A stretch of 64,000 nt of DNA, taken from Rattus norvegicus. Taxonomy: Eukaryota > Chordata > Mammalia > Rodentia > Muridae. Position numbers and translations under genes: made by a program. The notes beneath the pieces were generated by a model that saw nothing but the letters and a program-made list of their open reading frames with translations, had not been told where the DNA came from and made no database searches. The stretch covers positions 70,238,924 to 70,302,923 of the forward strand of contig NC_086024.1 in assembly GCF_036323735.1 (NCBI RefSeq), given 5' to 3'. Shown here one piece after another: positions 1-12,044 of this stretch; the first letter of the stretch is position 1; each line of letters begins with the position of its first letter.

Positions 1-1229
1 GTAGATCACAGTGAGAATAAATGGTATGTCAGGATACTACGGCATGGGTAGTTTGGACCAGAGAGAGGTTACTATTCATGAATTCAAGTCCATGTTGATA
101 AGCCTGTATATATTTTCTTTCCTTGATGTTTTAATTCATGACTTCTGAAGTAAGATACAGGATTGGATAAAGAAAACAGATGACTGATACCCTCAGTGGG
201 AACTCCATGTCATCATTAAAATATTCATTCGTTCACTGAGGTTCACATTGGAATACAAACATCATATTTCTTTTGTGTTAGAAAATTTCTGCTTATATAC
301 TACTATATCGGATTTCTTTTCTCACCAATCTTCCAATCATGCTTCTTTTGCAAGTCACTGAGCATCCACTGGATACAACACATGAAACAGTAGAGTTGTA
401 TGTTCAGCCATTCAGGCAGCCTCTTTTCCTTGGAGGTGAATACTCAGATATGATAGTGTTCTGACCACTGAGAGGAAGAAAACTCCAGAATTCACTTTCA
501 GTCTGAGTCTTCCTATTACACAGAACAATTTAGAAAGAGCATGCTTTCTCTGCTGTGTCAACTGACTTAAGGGACTTTCTGTGAAACTGCAGATGTAGGA
601 TGAGAAGAAGAAAGTAGTATTTATGAAGAACTCTCATGTTTGAGCTCCACCATCATGGAGCTCACTTTGTGTTTTTAGACATTCTTTAGAGGTTATCCAA
701 ACAAGAGCAGGCTTCATAATGATATGCATTCTAGCTCAGGTTCCACAGTCTTTAAGGAGATAGGGCATATGTGTTTAGTCTCTCTTAAGATTCAATAAAG
801 GGCCAAAACCTGTTGTATAAGAGGAGAGATGTTACCAGCTGAGGATGGTAGCCAAACCTTAAGGGCTTTCATAGAAAAGGATTGCTTCCCAACAATATAG
901 ATAGCCTTAGGAACACAGTCTTTAACTCAGTGTTATGGGACCTGCTAGAGGTCTATGAATAGCATGCCCCCCTTCTTGTGACACACCATGTATCCTCAGC
1001 TATGCTGGATTATATGACTCAAGTGGCATCATAATTTGTACAAAATATGAACCTGATGCAATGTCACTTACTGTTCCAGAACTTACTCAAAATGAATAGT
1101 GTTTTGGGCTACTCTGGAAGTAGGTCAGCGTTATGCATATATCCAGCTGAAGAACAGATTCCAAAATTCACAGGAATCCTTTAGGCATTCTATATTTCAT
1201 AACTAGTTAATGAGGCAAATGCAACAAGT
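1..1229. other. Unannotated unique-looking DNA
   Basis: No open frame of note, no SINE or L1 match I recognise, and no microsatellite. The composition is AT-rich with few CpG. It is probably intergenic or intronic sequence. Confidence 0.5.
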
Positions 1230-1241
1230 TACTGTTCAGTT

Positions 1242-1283
1242 CAGATACTATACTTGATCTTAGCCAAAAGGCCGAGAAGCGAT
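1242..1283 (-). pseudogene. U2 snRNA retropseudogene, 5' fragment (42 nt)
   Basis: Read on the minus strand, this begins with the 5' end of U2 snRNA (ATCGCTTCTCGGCCTTTTGG at 1283-1264). It continues through the branch-site-recognition region to about U2 nucleotide 42, ending AGTATCTG. I count one difference from the U2 sequence as I know it (G to A within AAGTGTAGT). Everything 3' of that, including the Sm site and the stem-loops, is missing, and there is no poly(A) tail. The 12-bp sequence TACTGTTCAGTT lies on both sides (1230-1241 and 1283-1294, sharing one base with the insert), which is a target-site duplication. U2 normally pairs with the intron branch point in the spliceosome. This fragment cannot do so and has no promoter, so it is a 3'-truncated retroposed copy. 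Confidence 0.9.
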
Positions 1284-1294
1284 ACTGTTCAGTT

Positions 1295-2862
1295 GAGAAG
1301 AGATGTCTCTATCTGGCCTAACTTGCTGCATCCCTGTCACTAAGAAAAACAGCTTTTACTTGTTTTTTTTTTCAAACTTGTTTACCATCCACAGAAGCAC
1401 AACTATTTTTGTATAAGTTGAGACTTAGGAATTTTTTCTCACTTAGTCTGGTCAGTATAATGCCGTTAACAAAATGGATCAGTGAGAAACATAAAAGTCC
1501 CTATGAAGTGAAATATGACAAAGGTGAAGGAATGCTGCAGGTCTGCACATAGGAAAGGCTATTGAAAGTCATACTCAGCGCAAAACAATCAAGTCCTGAA
1601 TGCCAATAACTAATTATAAATAATTGATGCTACACTGTGCTATTAAATTTGGAATTCTCTTCCAGGAAACAGAAGCGCTGGCAAAGACTCGAACCTCTTG
1701 TGGAGTGTTAGACTAAATTATTTTCTGAAATCTTTGACACAGCACATTGAGAGGAAAGGGACATTTGCTCATCTACCTATTAAGCCACAGGACTTGGAAT
1801 AATGTCCCTCTATTCTATAGTACAGACAGAAGGTTTGATATGATTGAATTTTAAATGAAAGACATCCTTCAAAAAGACAGACTACATAATGGAAAGCAGT
1901 TAGAGTTGAAAATAGGCTATAAAAATGAGGTGTTGGCTTCTGGAAATAGCATCTGGAACTGTTGATGCTTAGGATGTCTCCAAAGCTCTGCTTAGAGCTT
2001 GAAAAACAAATGTGACCCAGAGAAATCTTTGGTAGAATTTCTATCTAAGGCAGAAAGAGAAGCTCTATTTATAACTCTAATAACATTGATAATCATAAAG
2101 CAAAAATCATTTTACACACACACACACACACACATTTTAGGTACTTAGTAAAATTCAGGCTTTGTTCCAGGTGCCTACAATTTCAATAAAAGATTGAAAC
2201 AAGTTATTGTATGATCGAACATGAACTAAAGTGTGATTAAAGAGGGAAGGGGCAATAATGAGCTAGGAAGGACTGGTAGAGTAGAAGAATGGATATAAGG
2301 GGGGAATAAATTATTAAATTAATTCATAATAACATCCATGTGCTCTTAGATTATTGCATCTTTTAATCCTCATTATAGAAGCTTCTAGCAGTACATGGTG
2401 ATTAACACAGACACCCATTACTTGTCAAGTTCTAAGAGTGAGTCAATGGAATGTTTACCCTTAAATGGGACATTTATATCATATCTTCTTTTCTTATGGC
2501 TTAGGGATCATTGTGTAATAGATAGACAGAAAGATTATACATGCGCAAGGTGGTGGATGAATACAATAAATTAATTTTTCTAGAACTAAGAAGGTGACCT
2601 CATCACTATTGTCACAGCATGAATAAGCTCTGCCCAACTGCAAACCAGAAAAATATCTCAGAATCGAATGAGGGGGTAGGCATGAATTTCTAGTCTTTAT
2701 CCAAGGAACTGGTGGTAATGGGTAAGTGACGGGAAGGAAAGAGTCAGTTTTATTTAAGAATATTCACTTTAGTAGATTGACAATACTTCAGGTCTTTACA
2801 ATTTAACAATGAATTGGCTTTAAATAAAAGAAGACACAAAGTTTGGTAGTTGAAAAGTCAGA
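1295..2862. other. Unannotated unique-looking DNA with one short CA tract
   Basis: No gene or recognisable dispersed repeat apart from the CA run at 2114-2134. A B-box-like stretch near 1690 was considered and rejected as a tRNA. Confidence 0.45.
2114..2134. repeat. (CA)n microsatellite
   Basis: About ten uninterrupted CA units. Confidence 0.9.
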
Positions 2863-2863
2863 T

Positions 2864-2928
<65 letters not shown>
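2863..2928. repeat. (AT)n microsatellite
   Basis: About 33 AT dinucleotides with one GT interruption near 2888. The tract is self-complementary and could extrude as a cruciform. Confidence 0.95.
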
Positions 2929-2929
<1 letters not shown>

Positions 2930-3074
2930 CTCCCTCACAATGAATGGATCATAAGGTTCAAGCAGGCAGTGACTTGTCAGTAATTGGACAGGTAGCATGG
3001 GAAACCTGCTTGTGCAACAGAACTATCACTTAGTTACTAAAATTTTAGTAATTTGACATCAGTTTTAAATTTTG

Positions 3075-3077
3075 GAT

Positions 3078-3127
<50 letters not shown>
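3075..3127. repeat. (GATA)n microsatellite
   Basis: About 13 tandem GATA units with one early interruption. It is followed at 3155-3187 by a T-rich GTTT-type stretch. Confidence 0.95.
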
Positions 3128-3839
3128 TAGACAGACCATGTAGCACTTGCTTTGGCATTTTGTGTTTTTTGTTTTTTTGTTTTTGGTCAACTTTAATTTT
3201 GTTTAATTATATTATCATAGATTTTTAAATATAATCTCATAACATAAACATGATGCCAATTGGTACCAAATGAAAAGTAACTTATTATACCTCAAAATAT
3301 GTCAAATAACTAGAAGTAAGGGTCTACTAATTGTAGGATAAAAACAGCATATATACCAGTAATTCCTTGAGCAAGCCACAGATGGGAAATGAAATCCACA
3401 TGGTAGAGACAATAATGAATCTTTTGTGTGAATGCTTCTGAAACACCAATATTTGAACAAAGACATTCAGGTTCCAAATATGCCAAGAAGTTTAACTTAA
3501 GGCCATAATGAATTATATAGAACTTGGCACATTAGGAGTTTAGACTACAAAAATATGTGAGGTGCTGATTAGTTAATAAGCAGATGGGTAAGAAGTTAGA
3601 ATAGGTAATCAATACTATCAAAAATGTTGACTTTATATTTTTATTTTTTCTCTCTCATTTCCCCAATTTATACCTCTCTTTTTCTTTCACTGTTTAGACT
3701 TCCTTTTATTACTATCAGTTTTTCATATTTTATTTGCATTTATGTGAATATATTATTTCATATGTGAATATATTCTTTCATATATATTATGGAAAATGTT
3801 TCTTTCCATGCACCAGATATTTTCAAACATCCAACAACT
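3128..3839. other. Unannotated AT-rich DNA
   Basis: I see no gene and no dispersed repeat that I can name. Confidence 0.4.
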
Positions 3840-3874
3840 TATATGTATATGTATATGTTTATATATATATATAT

Positions 3875-3911
<37 letters not shown>
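3840..3911. repeat. (TA)n / (TATG)n microsatellite
   Basis: Alternating purine-pyrimidine tract with scattered TG interruptions. It generates several spurious open frames rich in Tyr, Ile and His on both strands. Confidence 0.95.
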
Positions 3912-3913
<2 letters not shown>

Positions 3914-4409
3914 GAAATAGCACTGCTGGTGACAAATATCTCCATGGAGATAATTTCACTTTCCACTTTCTTGTCTAAAGCCTCAGGGCTGAAGTTGAGC
4001 TGAACTGAGTCATCATTAAGTGCATGCACCTTGCAACCTGCATGTAAATTTATACTATTATCTGAATGTGCATTTTCCACTCAGGTTCACAAGTCAACTT
4101 ACCTCTAAGGTGACTGCAATGTTAGAAAGTGGAGTATAGGGAGGTTATCGGTTCTTAGGAAGTAGGTAGATTAATTATGAGTGCTCATGAAATAGAACCC
4201 AATGAGAGAAAGTTGGCTCTCCCTCCATTTGTACTCCCAGAGGAGGTCATTGTTCATGCAGAAGGGAACAGACTCTCACACAACACCAAACTGATTTTAA
4301 ACAATAACTCCCACTTCAAAACTATGATAAATGATATTATATTGTTTATAAGGCACATAATTTATGGTCTTGCTCAGAGAAGAACCTATTCCATGACTAT
4401 CTGTGCTAG
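3912..4409. other. Unannotated DNA upstream of the L1 block
   Basis: No gene was recognised. An open frame starting at 4177 runs from this stretch into the L1 5'UTR and has no protein-like features. Confidence 0.4.
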
Positions 4410-4867
4410 GATCCTCCTAAAGAGATCTAGACTCCAAGGAGTGCTGAGAGCACAGGTGAGACCACCACTTCTGCTCAGAGGGACCCTGAGCCATCAGGAC
4501 ACAGGAACCAAGGAACAGTCTGGGGTAAGATCCTTCCAGTTGCCATCTGTCCCTAGAGCTGTGCCACAGCTTTCTATACCCAAGTCCCATTGAATGAGAG
4601 GTCTCCCAAGAGTGCCTACACTCAGGCTTATAGGAGGGTCAAGCCACTGTCAAGGACAGCAAGATCAGCTAACACCACAGATAAGCAGATGATGAGCAGC
4701 AATTTTAAGAATATATGCAACAGAAACCAAAGCCACTTGGCTTTATCAGAACCCATTTTTCCCACTACAGGAAAAAAAGCAAGATTCTGAATTAAAATCA
4801 AATATCATGTTAATGTTAGAGGACTTTAAGAGTATAACTCCCTTAAAGAAATTCAGAACAACACAGG
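4410..4867 (+). mobile_element. Old rat-type L1 'A', part 1: 5'UTR and start of ORF1
   Basis: This matches the rat L1 5'UTR ('CACAGGTGAGACC', 'ACAGTCTGGGGTA', 'AGGGTCAAGCCACTGTC'), followed by the first part of ORF1. The element is truncated within its 5'UTR and its start is approximate. Its body is interrupted by an LTR directly after 4867 and resumes at 5625. Many point changes and stop codons show it is an old, dead copy. Confidence 0.85.
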
Positions 4868-5104
4868 TGTTGTGGTTTGCCCTGGAGTTATCTGTATCTT
4901 GATGCTAATTCCATTGCCCCAAGGACAGCTGCCCAGTCACTACATAGGACTCAGGTGACTTCACCAGAACCTTCTCCCTATTGAATTTGTAGAATACAGG
5001 TGGGGGCAGGTACAGGATAGAAGAAGGCCTGTCATTGGAGGAGAAAGAAGGATGGGCAGGAGAGAAGTTTGATGGAAGAGGAGGAGACTGGAACTGAAAG
5101 GAGG

Positions 5105-5168
<64 letters not shown>

Positions 5169-5624
5169 CTGTGGCAGGACAATATGGTGGGTGAAGTTAG
5201 GATTCCATGCTGTACCTTTACAGGTTGTTATAAATGTTTTTAAGGGATGAATGAGTATTGGGCTTTGTATGTTTAGGTGGAAAATTATATCTTATCAATT
5301 GGACCAAAGGTTATTGTGTTGTGTGTTCTTTCATGTAGTGATTTAAGTGTAAGAAAGTGTGTAGCAGCTGGTCTGGGCCGCCACCGAGTTGGGATGTGTG
5401 TTTCTGGTATGGAAACAGGCCTTGGGAACTAGATAGGTAAAGAGATTGCTGCCAGGATCAGAGAGAGGCCTTTGGCTATGTGATATGAGATGGAGCAGAG
5501 CAGGTGAGAGGCTTTGTGACTGACAATTAAGATACAGCAGATATCTTGAGGGACTGTGGTGCCAGATCTAGTGGGGATAAAAGACAACCATACTATTTTT
5601 ATTTTTTATATTTTTACAACAACA
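4868..5624. mobile_element. Solo LTR (ERV class II-like) inserted in L1 ORF1
   Basis: A 757-bp insert interrupts the ORF1 sequence exactly. It begins TGTTGT and ends ACAACA, a perfect 6-bp terminal inverted repeat of the retroviral TG...CA type. CACAGG (4862-4867) and CACAGA (5625-5630) flank it as a 6-bp target duplication with one later change. Six-base duplications are usual for class II (ERVK-like) rodent elements. No gag, pol or env sequence is present, so this is a solo LTR left by recombination. It contains a (GA)n run. I cannot name the subfamily or decide its orientation. Confidence 0.8.
5108..5167. repeat. (GA)n microsatellite inside the LTR
   Basis: About 30 uninterrupted GA units. 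The antisense reading gives a spurious Ser-Leu repeat frame. Confidence 0.95.
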
Positions 5625-6567
5625 CACAGATAAACAGAAGCCTTTAAAGAGGAAACACAAAAATCCCTTAAAGAATTACAGGAAAACACAACCAAAGAGG
5701 TGAGGTAATTGAACAAAACCATCAAGGACCTAAAAATAAAAATATAAACAATAATGATATCAAAAAGATAGACAATCCTGGAGGTAGAAAACCTAGGAAA
5801 GAGATCAGGAGTCATAGACACAAGCTTCACCAACAGAATACAAGAGCTAGAAGAGAGAATCTTAGAAGCAGAAGATGACATAGAAAACATTGACACAACA
5901 GTGAAACGAAATGGAAATCCCAAAAAGCTCCTAGCCCAAAACATACAGGAAATCCAGGACATAATGAGAAGATCAAAGGATAATAGGTATTGAAGAGAAT
6001 GAAGAATCCCAACATAAAGTGCCAGTACATATCCTCAACAAAATTATAGAAGAACATTTCACTAACTGAAAGAAAGAAATGCCCATAAACATAAAAGAAG
6101 ACTACAGAACTCCAAATAGATTTTACCAGAAAAGAAATTCCTCCTGTCACATAATAACCAAAACACCAAATGCACAAAAGAAGACAGAATATTAAAAGCA
6201 ATAGGGGAAAAAGGTCAAGTAACATATAAAGGTAGACCTATCAGAATTACACCAGACTTCTCACCAAAGACTATGAAAGCCAGAAGATCCTGGGCAGATG
6301 TCATACAGACCCTAAAAGAACACAAATGCCAGTCCAGGTTATTCTATCCATCAAAACTCTCAACTACCTTAGATGGAGAAACCAAGATATTCCATGACAA
6401 AATCAAATTTATACAATATCTTTCCACAAATCGATTCATACAAAGGATTGTAGATGGAAACCTACAACACAAGGAGTGAAACTACACCCTAGAAAAGCAA
6501 GAAAGTAATTTTTTTAACAAAAACGAAAGAAGATAGCCACAAAAACAAAATTCCACCTCTAAAAACA

Positions 6568-9500
6568 AAAATAATAGGAAACAATATTCATTGGTCCCTA
6601 ATACCTCTCAACATCAATGGGTTCAATTCTCCAATAAAAGACATAGAATAACAGACTAGATATGTAACAGGACCCAGCATTTTGCTGCATACAGGAAGCC
6701 TACCTATAACAAAGACAGATATCTTCCTCTAAGTAAAAGGTTGGGAAAAATTTCCAAGCAAATGATCCCAAGAATCGAGCTGGAGTAGCCATTTTATTTA
6801 TTTATTTATTTTTTGAGTAGCCATTCTAATATCGATTAAAATAACTTATCTAAAAGATAAGGAAGAATATTTCATGCTCATCAAAGAAAAATCAATCAAG
6901 AGGAACTCTCAATTCTGAATATCTATGCTCCAAATGTAAGAGCACCCATATTCATAAAGGAAACTTTACAAAATCTCAAAGAAAACACTGCACTTCACAA
7001 AATAATAGTGTAAGATTTAATAGCCCACTCTTATCAATGGAGAGATCACAGAAACAGAAACTAAACACTAACACAGTAAAACTAATGGAAATAATGAAGA
7101 AATAGATTTAAGCAAAAATTTACCATATAATTAGTCACAAAACAGGCCAGAATAGATGCAGAAGATGGAAATAATCTCATGCATACTATCAGATCACCAC
7201 AGAGTGAGGCTAGTGTTCAATAACAACAAAAACAACAGTAAGCTGAACAATGCTCTACTCCACGATGACATGGTCAAGGAAGAAATAAAGATAGAAATTA
7301 AAGGCTTTTTAGAAATTAATGAAAATGAAGGCACAGCATATCCAAACTTACATGACAAAATGAAAGCAGTGCTAAGAGAAAAACTCATAGCTTTGAGTAG
7401 CTCCGAAAAGAAAATGGAGAATGCAGACACTAGCAGCTTGAGAGCACTCCTGAAAGCTATAGAACACAAAGAAGCAAATATATACAAGAGGAGTAGAAAG
7501 AAAGAAATAATCAAACTCAGGACTGAAATCAAGCAAGTAGAAACAAAAGGAAATGGACAAAGAACCAATAAAATCAGGAGATACTTTCTTGAGAAAATCA
7601 ACAAGTTAGATAAACCTTAGCCAGACTAACCAGAGGGCACAAAGACAGTATCCAAATTAACAAAGTAAGAAATAAAAAGGACACATAACAACAGAAACTG
7701 AGGAAATTGAATAAAATCAGATCCATTATAAAAGCCTATACTCAACAAAACTGAAAAACTTGGATGAAATGGACAATTTTCTAGACAGATATAAGGTACC
7801 AAAGTTAAATTAGGATCATATAAATCATCTAAACATTCCTATAACTCCTAGAGCAATAGAAGCAGTCATTAAAAATCTCCCAAACAAAAAGCCCAGTCCA
7901 GATGTGTTCAGTGAAGAATTCTATCAAACCTTCAAAGAAGACCTAATACCAATACTCTTCAAAAATTTTGACAAAATAGAAACAGAAGGAACACTGCCCA
8001 ATTCCTTCTATGAAGTCACAATTACACTTAAAACTAAACCACACAAAGACCAAACAAAGAAAGATAACTTCAGACCAATTTCCCATAGGAATATTGATTC
8101 CAAAATACTCAATAAAATTCTTCCAAACTGAATCTAAGTACACATCAAAACCATCATCCATCATGATCAAGTAGGTTTCGTTCTAGGGATGCAGGGATGG
8201 ATCGATATAGGGAAATCCATCAATGTAGTCTGCTATAAAAAAAAAAAAACTCAAAGAAAAAAAATCATGTGATCATTTTATTAGATACTGAGAAAGTATT
8301 TGACAAAATTCAACATCCTTTCATGATAAAAGTTCTGGAAAGATGAAGAATTCAAGGCCCATAACTAAACATAGTAAGAGCAATATACAGCAAACCAGTA
8401 ACTAACATTAAACTAAATGGAGAGAAACTTGAAACAATCCCACTAAAATCAGGGAATAGACAAGGCTGCCTACTCTCTCCCTACTTATTCAATATAGTAC
8501 TCAAAGTCCTAGCTAGAGCAATGAGCATTCAAACAATGAAAGGTGGTCAAAGAGTTACAAATAGGAAATGAAGAAGTAAAAATATCACTATTTGCAGATG
8601 ATATAATAGTATAGTTAAGTGACCCCAAAAGTACCCTCAGAGAACTCCTAAGCCTGATTAACAACTCCAGCAAAATGGCTGAGTACAAAATTAATTCAAA
8701 CAAATCAGTAGCCTTCCTCTATTCAAAGGATTACAGGCTGAGAAAGAAATTAGGGAAATGACATCCTTCACAATACTCGCAAATTATATAAAATACCTCC
8801 GTGTGACCTTAACCAAGCAAATGAAAGATCTGCACGATAAGCAACTCAAATCTCTGAATTAAGAAATTGAAGATTATTTCAGAGGATGGAAATATCTCCC
8901 ATGCTCATGGATTGGCAGCATTAATATAGTCAAATTGCCATCTTGCCAAAAGCAATCCACAGATACAATGCTATCCCATTCAAATTTCCAACTTATTTCT
9001 TCATAGCATTAGAAAGAAAAATTTGCAAATTCATATGAAATAACAAAAAACCCAGGATAGCGAAAACTATAATCAACAATAAAAGAACTTCTGGTGGAAT
9101 CACCACCCCTAACTCAAGCTGTATTACAGAACAATACAGTGATAAAAACTGCATGGTATTGGTACTGAGATAGGCAACTAGATCAATAGAATAGAATTGC
9201 AGACCCAGAACACACATACTTAGGGTCACTTGATCTTTGACAAATGAGCTAAAAAAACACCAGCCTATATAAAATAAGATAGCATTTTCAACAAATGGTG
9301 CTGGTTCAACTGGAAGTCAAGATGTAGAAGAATGCAAATCAACACATTCTAATTTCTCTGTACAAAGCTTGAGTCCAAATGGATCAAGGGCCTTCACATA
9401 GAACCAGATCCACTCAATCTAATAGAAAAAAACTGGAGAAGAGTCTCAGTCACATAGACACTGGGGAAAATTTCCTGAACAAAACACCAATGGCTTAAGC

Positions 9501-10316
9501 TTTAAAATCGGGAATCGAAAAGTGGGATCTCATATAACCACAAAGCTTTTGTAAGGCAAAGGATATTGTCATTAGGACAAAATTGCAACCAACAGATTGG
9601 GAAAAGATCTTTAACAATCCTACATCTGATAGAGGGCTAATATCCAAAATATACAAAGAACTCAAGAAGTTAGACTCCAGAGAGCAAAATAAAGCTATTA
9701 AACATGGGATACAGAACTAAGCAAAGAATTCTCAGATGAAGAATATCGAATGGCTGAGAAGCACCTTAGTCATCAGGGAACATCCTTAGTCATCAGGGAA
9801 ATGCAAATCAAAACAACCCTGAGATTCCACCACACACCAATCAGAATGGCTAAGGTAAAAAACTCAGGAGACAACAGATGCTGGTGAGGATGTGGAGAAA
9901 GAGGAACACTCCTCCACTGTTGGTGGGAGTGCAGGCTGGTATAACCACTGTGAAAATCAGTCTGGAGGTTCTTCTGAAAACTGGACATTGTACAACCTGA
10001 AGACCCAGCGATACCTTTCCTGGGCATATACCCAAATGATGCTCCAATATACAACAAAGACACATGCTCCACTATGTTCATAACAATTTTATTTGTAATA
10101 GCCAGAAGCTAGAAAGAACCCAGATGCTCTTCAACAGAAGAATAGACATAGAAAACCGGGTACACATACACGATGGAGTATTACTCAGCTGTGAAAATCA
10201 ATGACTTCATGAAATTCATAGGCAAATGGATGGGACTAGAAAATATCATCCTGAGTGAGGTAACCCAGTCTCAAAAAAACACACATGGTATGCACTCACT
10301 GATAAGTGGATATTAG
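6568..10316 (+). pseudogene. L1 ORF2 remnant (endonuclease / reverse transcriptase), element A
   Basis: ORF2 encodes the apurinic-like endonuclease, the reverse transcriptase and a C-terminal cysteine-rich segment. All three parts are recognisable in order. The early region around 6600-6990 corresponds to the endonuclease. A 154-residue frame at 7156-7620 lies between the endonuclease and RT domains. The RT catalytic motif SLFADDII is readable at 8585-8608 but is followed two codons later by a TAG stop (8612-8614). The cysteine-rich C-terminus (CWxGCGERGTLLHC-type) is at 9880-9920, and the terminal stop is TAG at 10314-10316. Many stops and frameshifts are present. A 17-bp direct repeat (9764-9780 and 9784-9800) is a small local duplication. 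Confidence 0.9.
6783..6825 (-). repeat. Tail-only retro-insertion with target duplication in L1 ORF2
   Basis: A 21-bp T/TTTA run (6794-6814) sits between two perfect copies of GAGTAGCCATT (6783-6793 and 6815-6825). L1 ORF2 normally has a single copy of this sequence. The insert therefore looks like an A-rich retroposon tail (AAATA-type on the minus strand) with no body. Confidence 0.7.
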
Positions 10317-10729
10317 ACCAAAAGCTCAATTTACCCAATATACAATCCACAGATCACATGAAACTCAAGTAGAAGAATGACCTAAGTGCAGATGCTTCAG
10401 TCCTTCTTAAAAGGGGAAACAAAAACATTCATAGAAGGAGATACGGAGACAAAGTTTGGAGCAGAGACTGAAGGAGTGGCCATTCAGAGCCTGCTCCACC
10501 TGTGGAGTTCCATCCCATATACATCCATCCACTAAACCCAGACAATATTGCTGATACCAAGAAGTGCATCCTGACAGGAGCCTCATAATGCTGTGTCCTG
10601 ATAGGCTCTGCCAGAGCGTGACAAATATATAAGTGAATGCTAGTAGCCATTGAACTGAATACGGGGTCTCCATTGGAGGAGTTAGAGAAAGGATTGAATG
10701 AGCTGAAGGGTTTAGCAACCCCATAAGAG

Positions 10730-11287
10730 AAACACCTAAAGAAATGTTCAACATCTTTAGTCATAAGGGAAATGCAAATCAAAACAACCCTGAGATTTCA
10801 CCTCACACCAGTGCGATTGGCTAAGATCAAAAACTCAGGTGACAGCAGATGCTGGCGAGGATGTGGAGAAAGAGGAACACTCCTCCATTGTTGGTGGGAT
10901 TGCAGACTGGTAAAACCATTCTGGAAATCAGTCTGGAGGTTCCTCAGAAAATTGGACATTGAACTGCCTGAGGATCCAGCTATACCTCTCTTGGGCATAT
11001 ACCCAAAAGATGCCTCAACATATAAAAGAGACACGTGCTCCACTATGTTCATCGCAGCCTTATTTATAATAGCCAGAAAATGGAAAGAACCCAGATGCCC
11101 TTCAACAGAGGAATGGATACAGAAAATGTGGTACATCTACACAATGGAATATTACTCAGCTATCAAAAACAACGACTTTATGAAATTCGTAGGCAAATGG
11201 TTGGAACTGGAAAATATCATCCTGAGTGAGCTAACCCAATCACAGAAAGACATTCATGGTATGCACTCATTGATAAGTGGCTATTAG
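10730..11287 (+). pseudogene. L1 ORF2 C-terminal fragment, element B
   Basis: An uninterrupted frame covers the last ~185 codons of ORF2 and ends with the normal TAG after ...SLISGY. It contains the complete cysteine-rich motif C-x3-C-x7-H-x4-C (CWRGCGERGTLLHCWWDC), which in L1 assists RNA binding and retrotransposition. It lacks the endonuclease and reverse transcriptase and has no promoter, so it is a truncated remnant despite being open. The Met at 10772 is internal and is not a true start. Confidence 0.9.
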
Positions 11288-12044
11288 CCCAAATGCTTGA
11301 ATTACCCTAGATGCCTAGAACAAATGAAACTCAAGACGGATGATCAAAATGTGAATGCTTCACTCCTTCTTTAAATGAGGAAAAAGAATACCCGTGGCAG
11401 GGAAGGGAGAGGCAAAGATTAAAACAGAGACTGAAGGAACACCTATTCAGAGCCTGCCCCACATGTGGCCCATACATATACAGCCACCCAATTAGACAAG
11501 ATGGATGAAGCAAAGAAGTGCAGACCGACAGGAGCCGGATGTAGATCGCTCCTGAGAGACACAGCCAGAATACAGCAAATACAGAGGCGAATGCCAGCAG
11601 CAAACCACTGAACTGAGAATAGGTCCCCTATTGAAGGAATCAGAGAAAGAACTGGAAGAGCTTGAAGGGGCTCGAGACCCCAAAAGTACAACAATGCCAA
11701 GCAACCAGAGCTTCCAGGGACTAAGCCACTACCTAAAGACTATACATGGACTGACCCTGGACTCTGACCCCATAGGTAGCAATGAATATCCTAGTAAGAG
11801 CACCAGTGGAAGGGGAAGCCCTGGGTCCTGCTAAGACTGAACCCCCAGTGAACTAGTCTATGGGGGGAGGGCGGCAATGGGGGTAGGGTTGGGAGGGGAA
11901 CACCCATAAGGAAGGGGAGGTGGGAGGGGGATGTTTGCCCGGAAACCGGGAAAGGGAATAACACTCGAAATGTATATAAGAAATACTCAAGTTAAAAAAA
12001 AAAAAAGCAAAAAAAAAAAAAAGAAGAGAAAAAAAAAAAAAAAA
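10731..12044 (+). mobile_element. Young rat L1 'B', 5'-truncated, nested in L1 'A'
   Basis: It begins in the last part of ORF2 and runs through the full 3'UTR, including the G-rich block near 11863-11935, to an A-rich tail (11994-12044) with GC, GAAG and G interruptions. Its sequence is much closer to the consensus rat L1 than the host element. It interrupts the 3'UTR of element A, which resumes at about 12045. A possible target duplication is AAGAGAA (10725-10731 and 12024-12030), but the A-rich tail makes this uncertain. Confidence 0.9.

Larger units (their letters stand above)
4692..6508 (+). pseudogene. L1 ORF1 remnant (element A), split by an LTR
   Basis: ORF1 of L1 encodes the RNA-binding, coiled-coil nucleic-acid chaperone of the retrotransposition complex. 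The equivalent of the start codon is at 4692, but an in-frame stop follows within about 35 codons. A 757-bp LTR occupies 4868-5624. The C-terminal RNA-binding part is recognisable at 6240-6480, where a 68-residue frame opens MKARRSWADVIQTLKEHKCQ and ends near QRIVDGNLQHKE, typical of rodent ORF1. A frameshift precedes the expected terminal stop at 6506-6508. It cannot make a full protein. Confidence 0.85.
5625..10730 (+). mobile_element. Old L1 'A', part 2: rest of ORF1, ORF2, start of 3'UTR
   Basis: The L1 sequence resumes after the LTR exactly where it broke off. It runs through the ORF1 tail, the short inter-ORF spacer, all of ORF2 and the first 400 bp of the 3'UTR ('GAGGCTCTGCCAGAG'-type motif near 10600). 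At 10731 it is interrupted by a younger L1. With part 3 it makes a nearly full-length, inactive L1 of about 6 kb without its inserts. Confidence 0.9.

Noticed and set aside
1670..1710. Possible tRNA remnant (GACTCGAACC resembles a reversed B box)
   Set aside because: No A box, no cloverleaf and no CCA region; a chance match.
3734..4080. Overlapping open frames on both strands rich in Tyr, Ile and His
   Set aside because: They are translations of the TA/TATG microsatellite at 3840-3911.
4961..5182. Minus-strand frame with a Ser-Leu repeat
   Set aside because: Antisense of the (GA)n tract inside the LTR.
5606..6225. Two minus-strand frames of 118 and 132 codons
   Set aside because: Antisense of L1 ORF1; hydrophobic composition comes from reading A-rich L1 backwards.
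9773..11136. Several minus-strand frames of 70-117 codons
   Set aside because: Antisense shadows of L1 ORF2 and 3'UTR, repeated in the same form opposite elements A, B and C.
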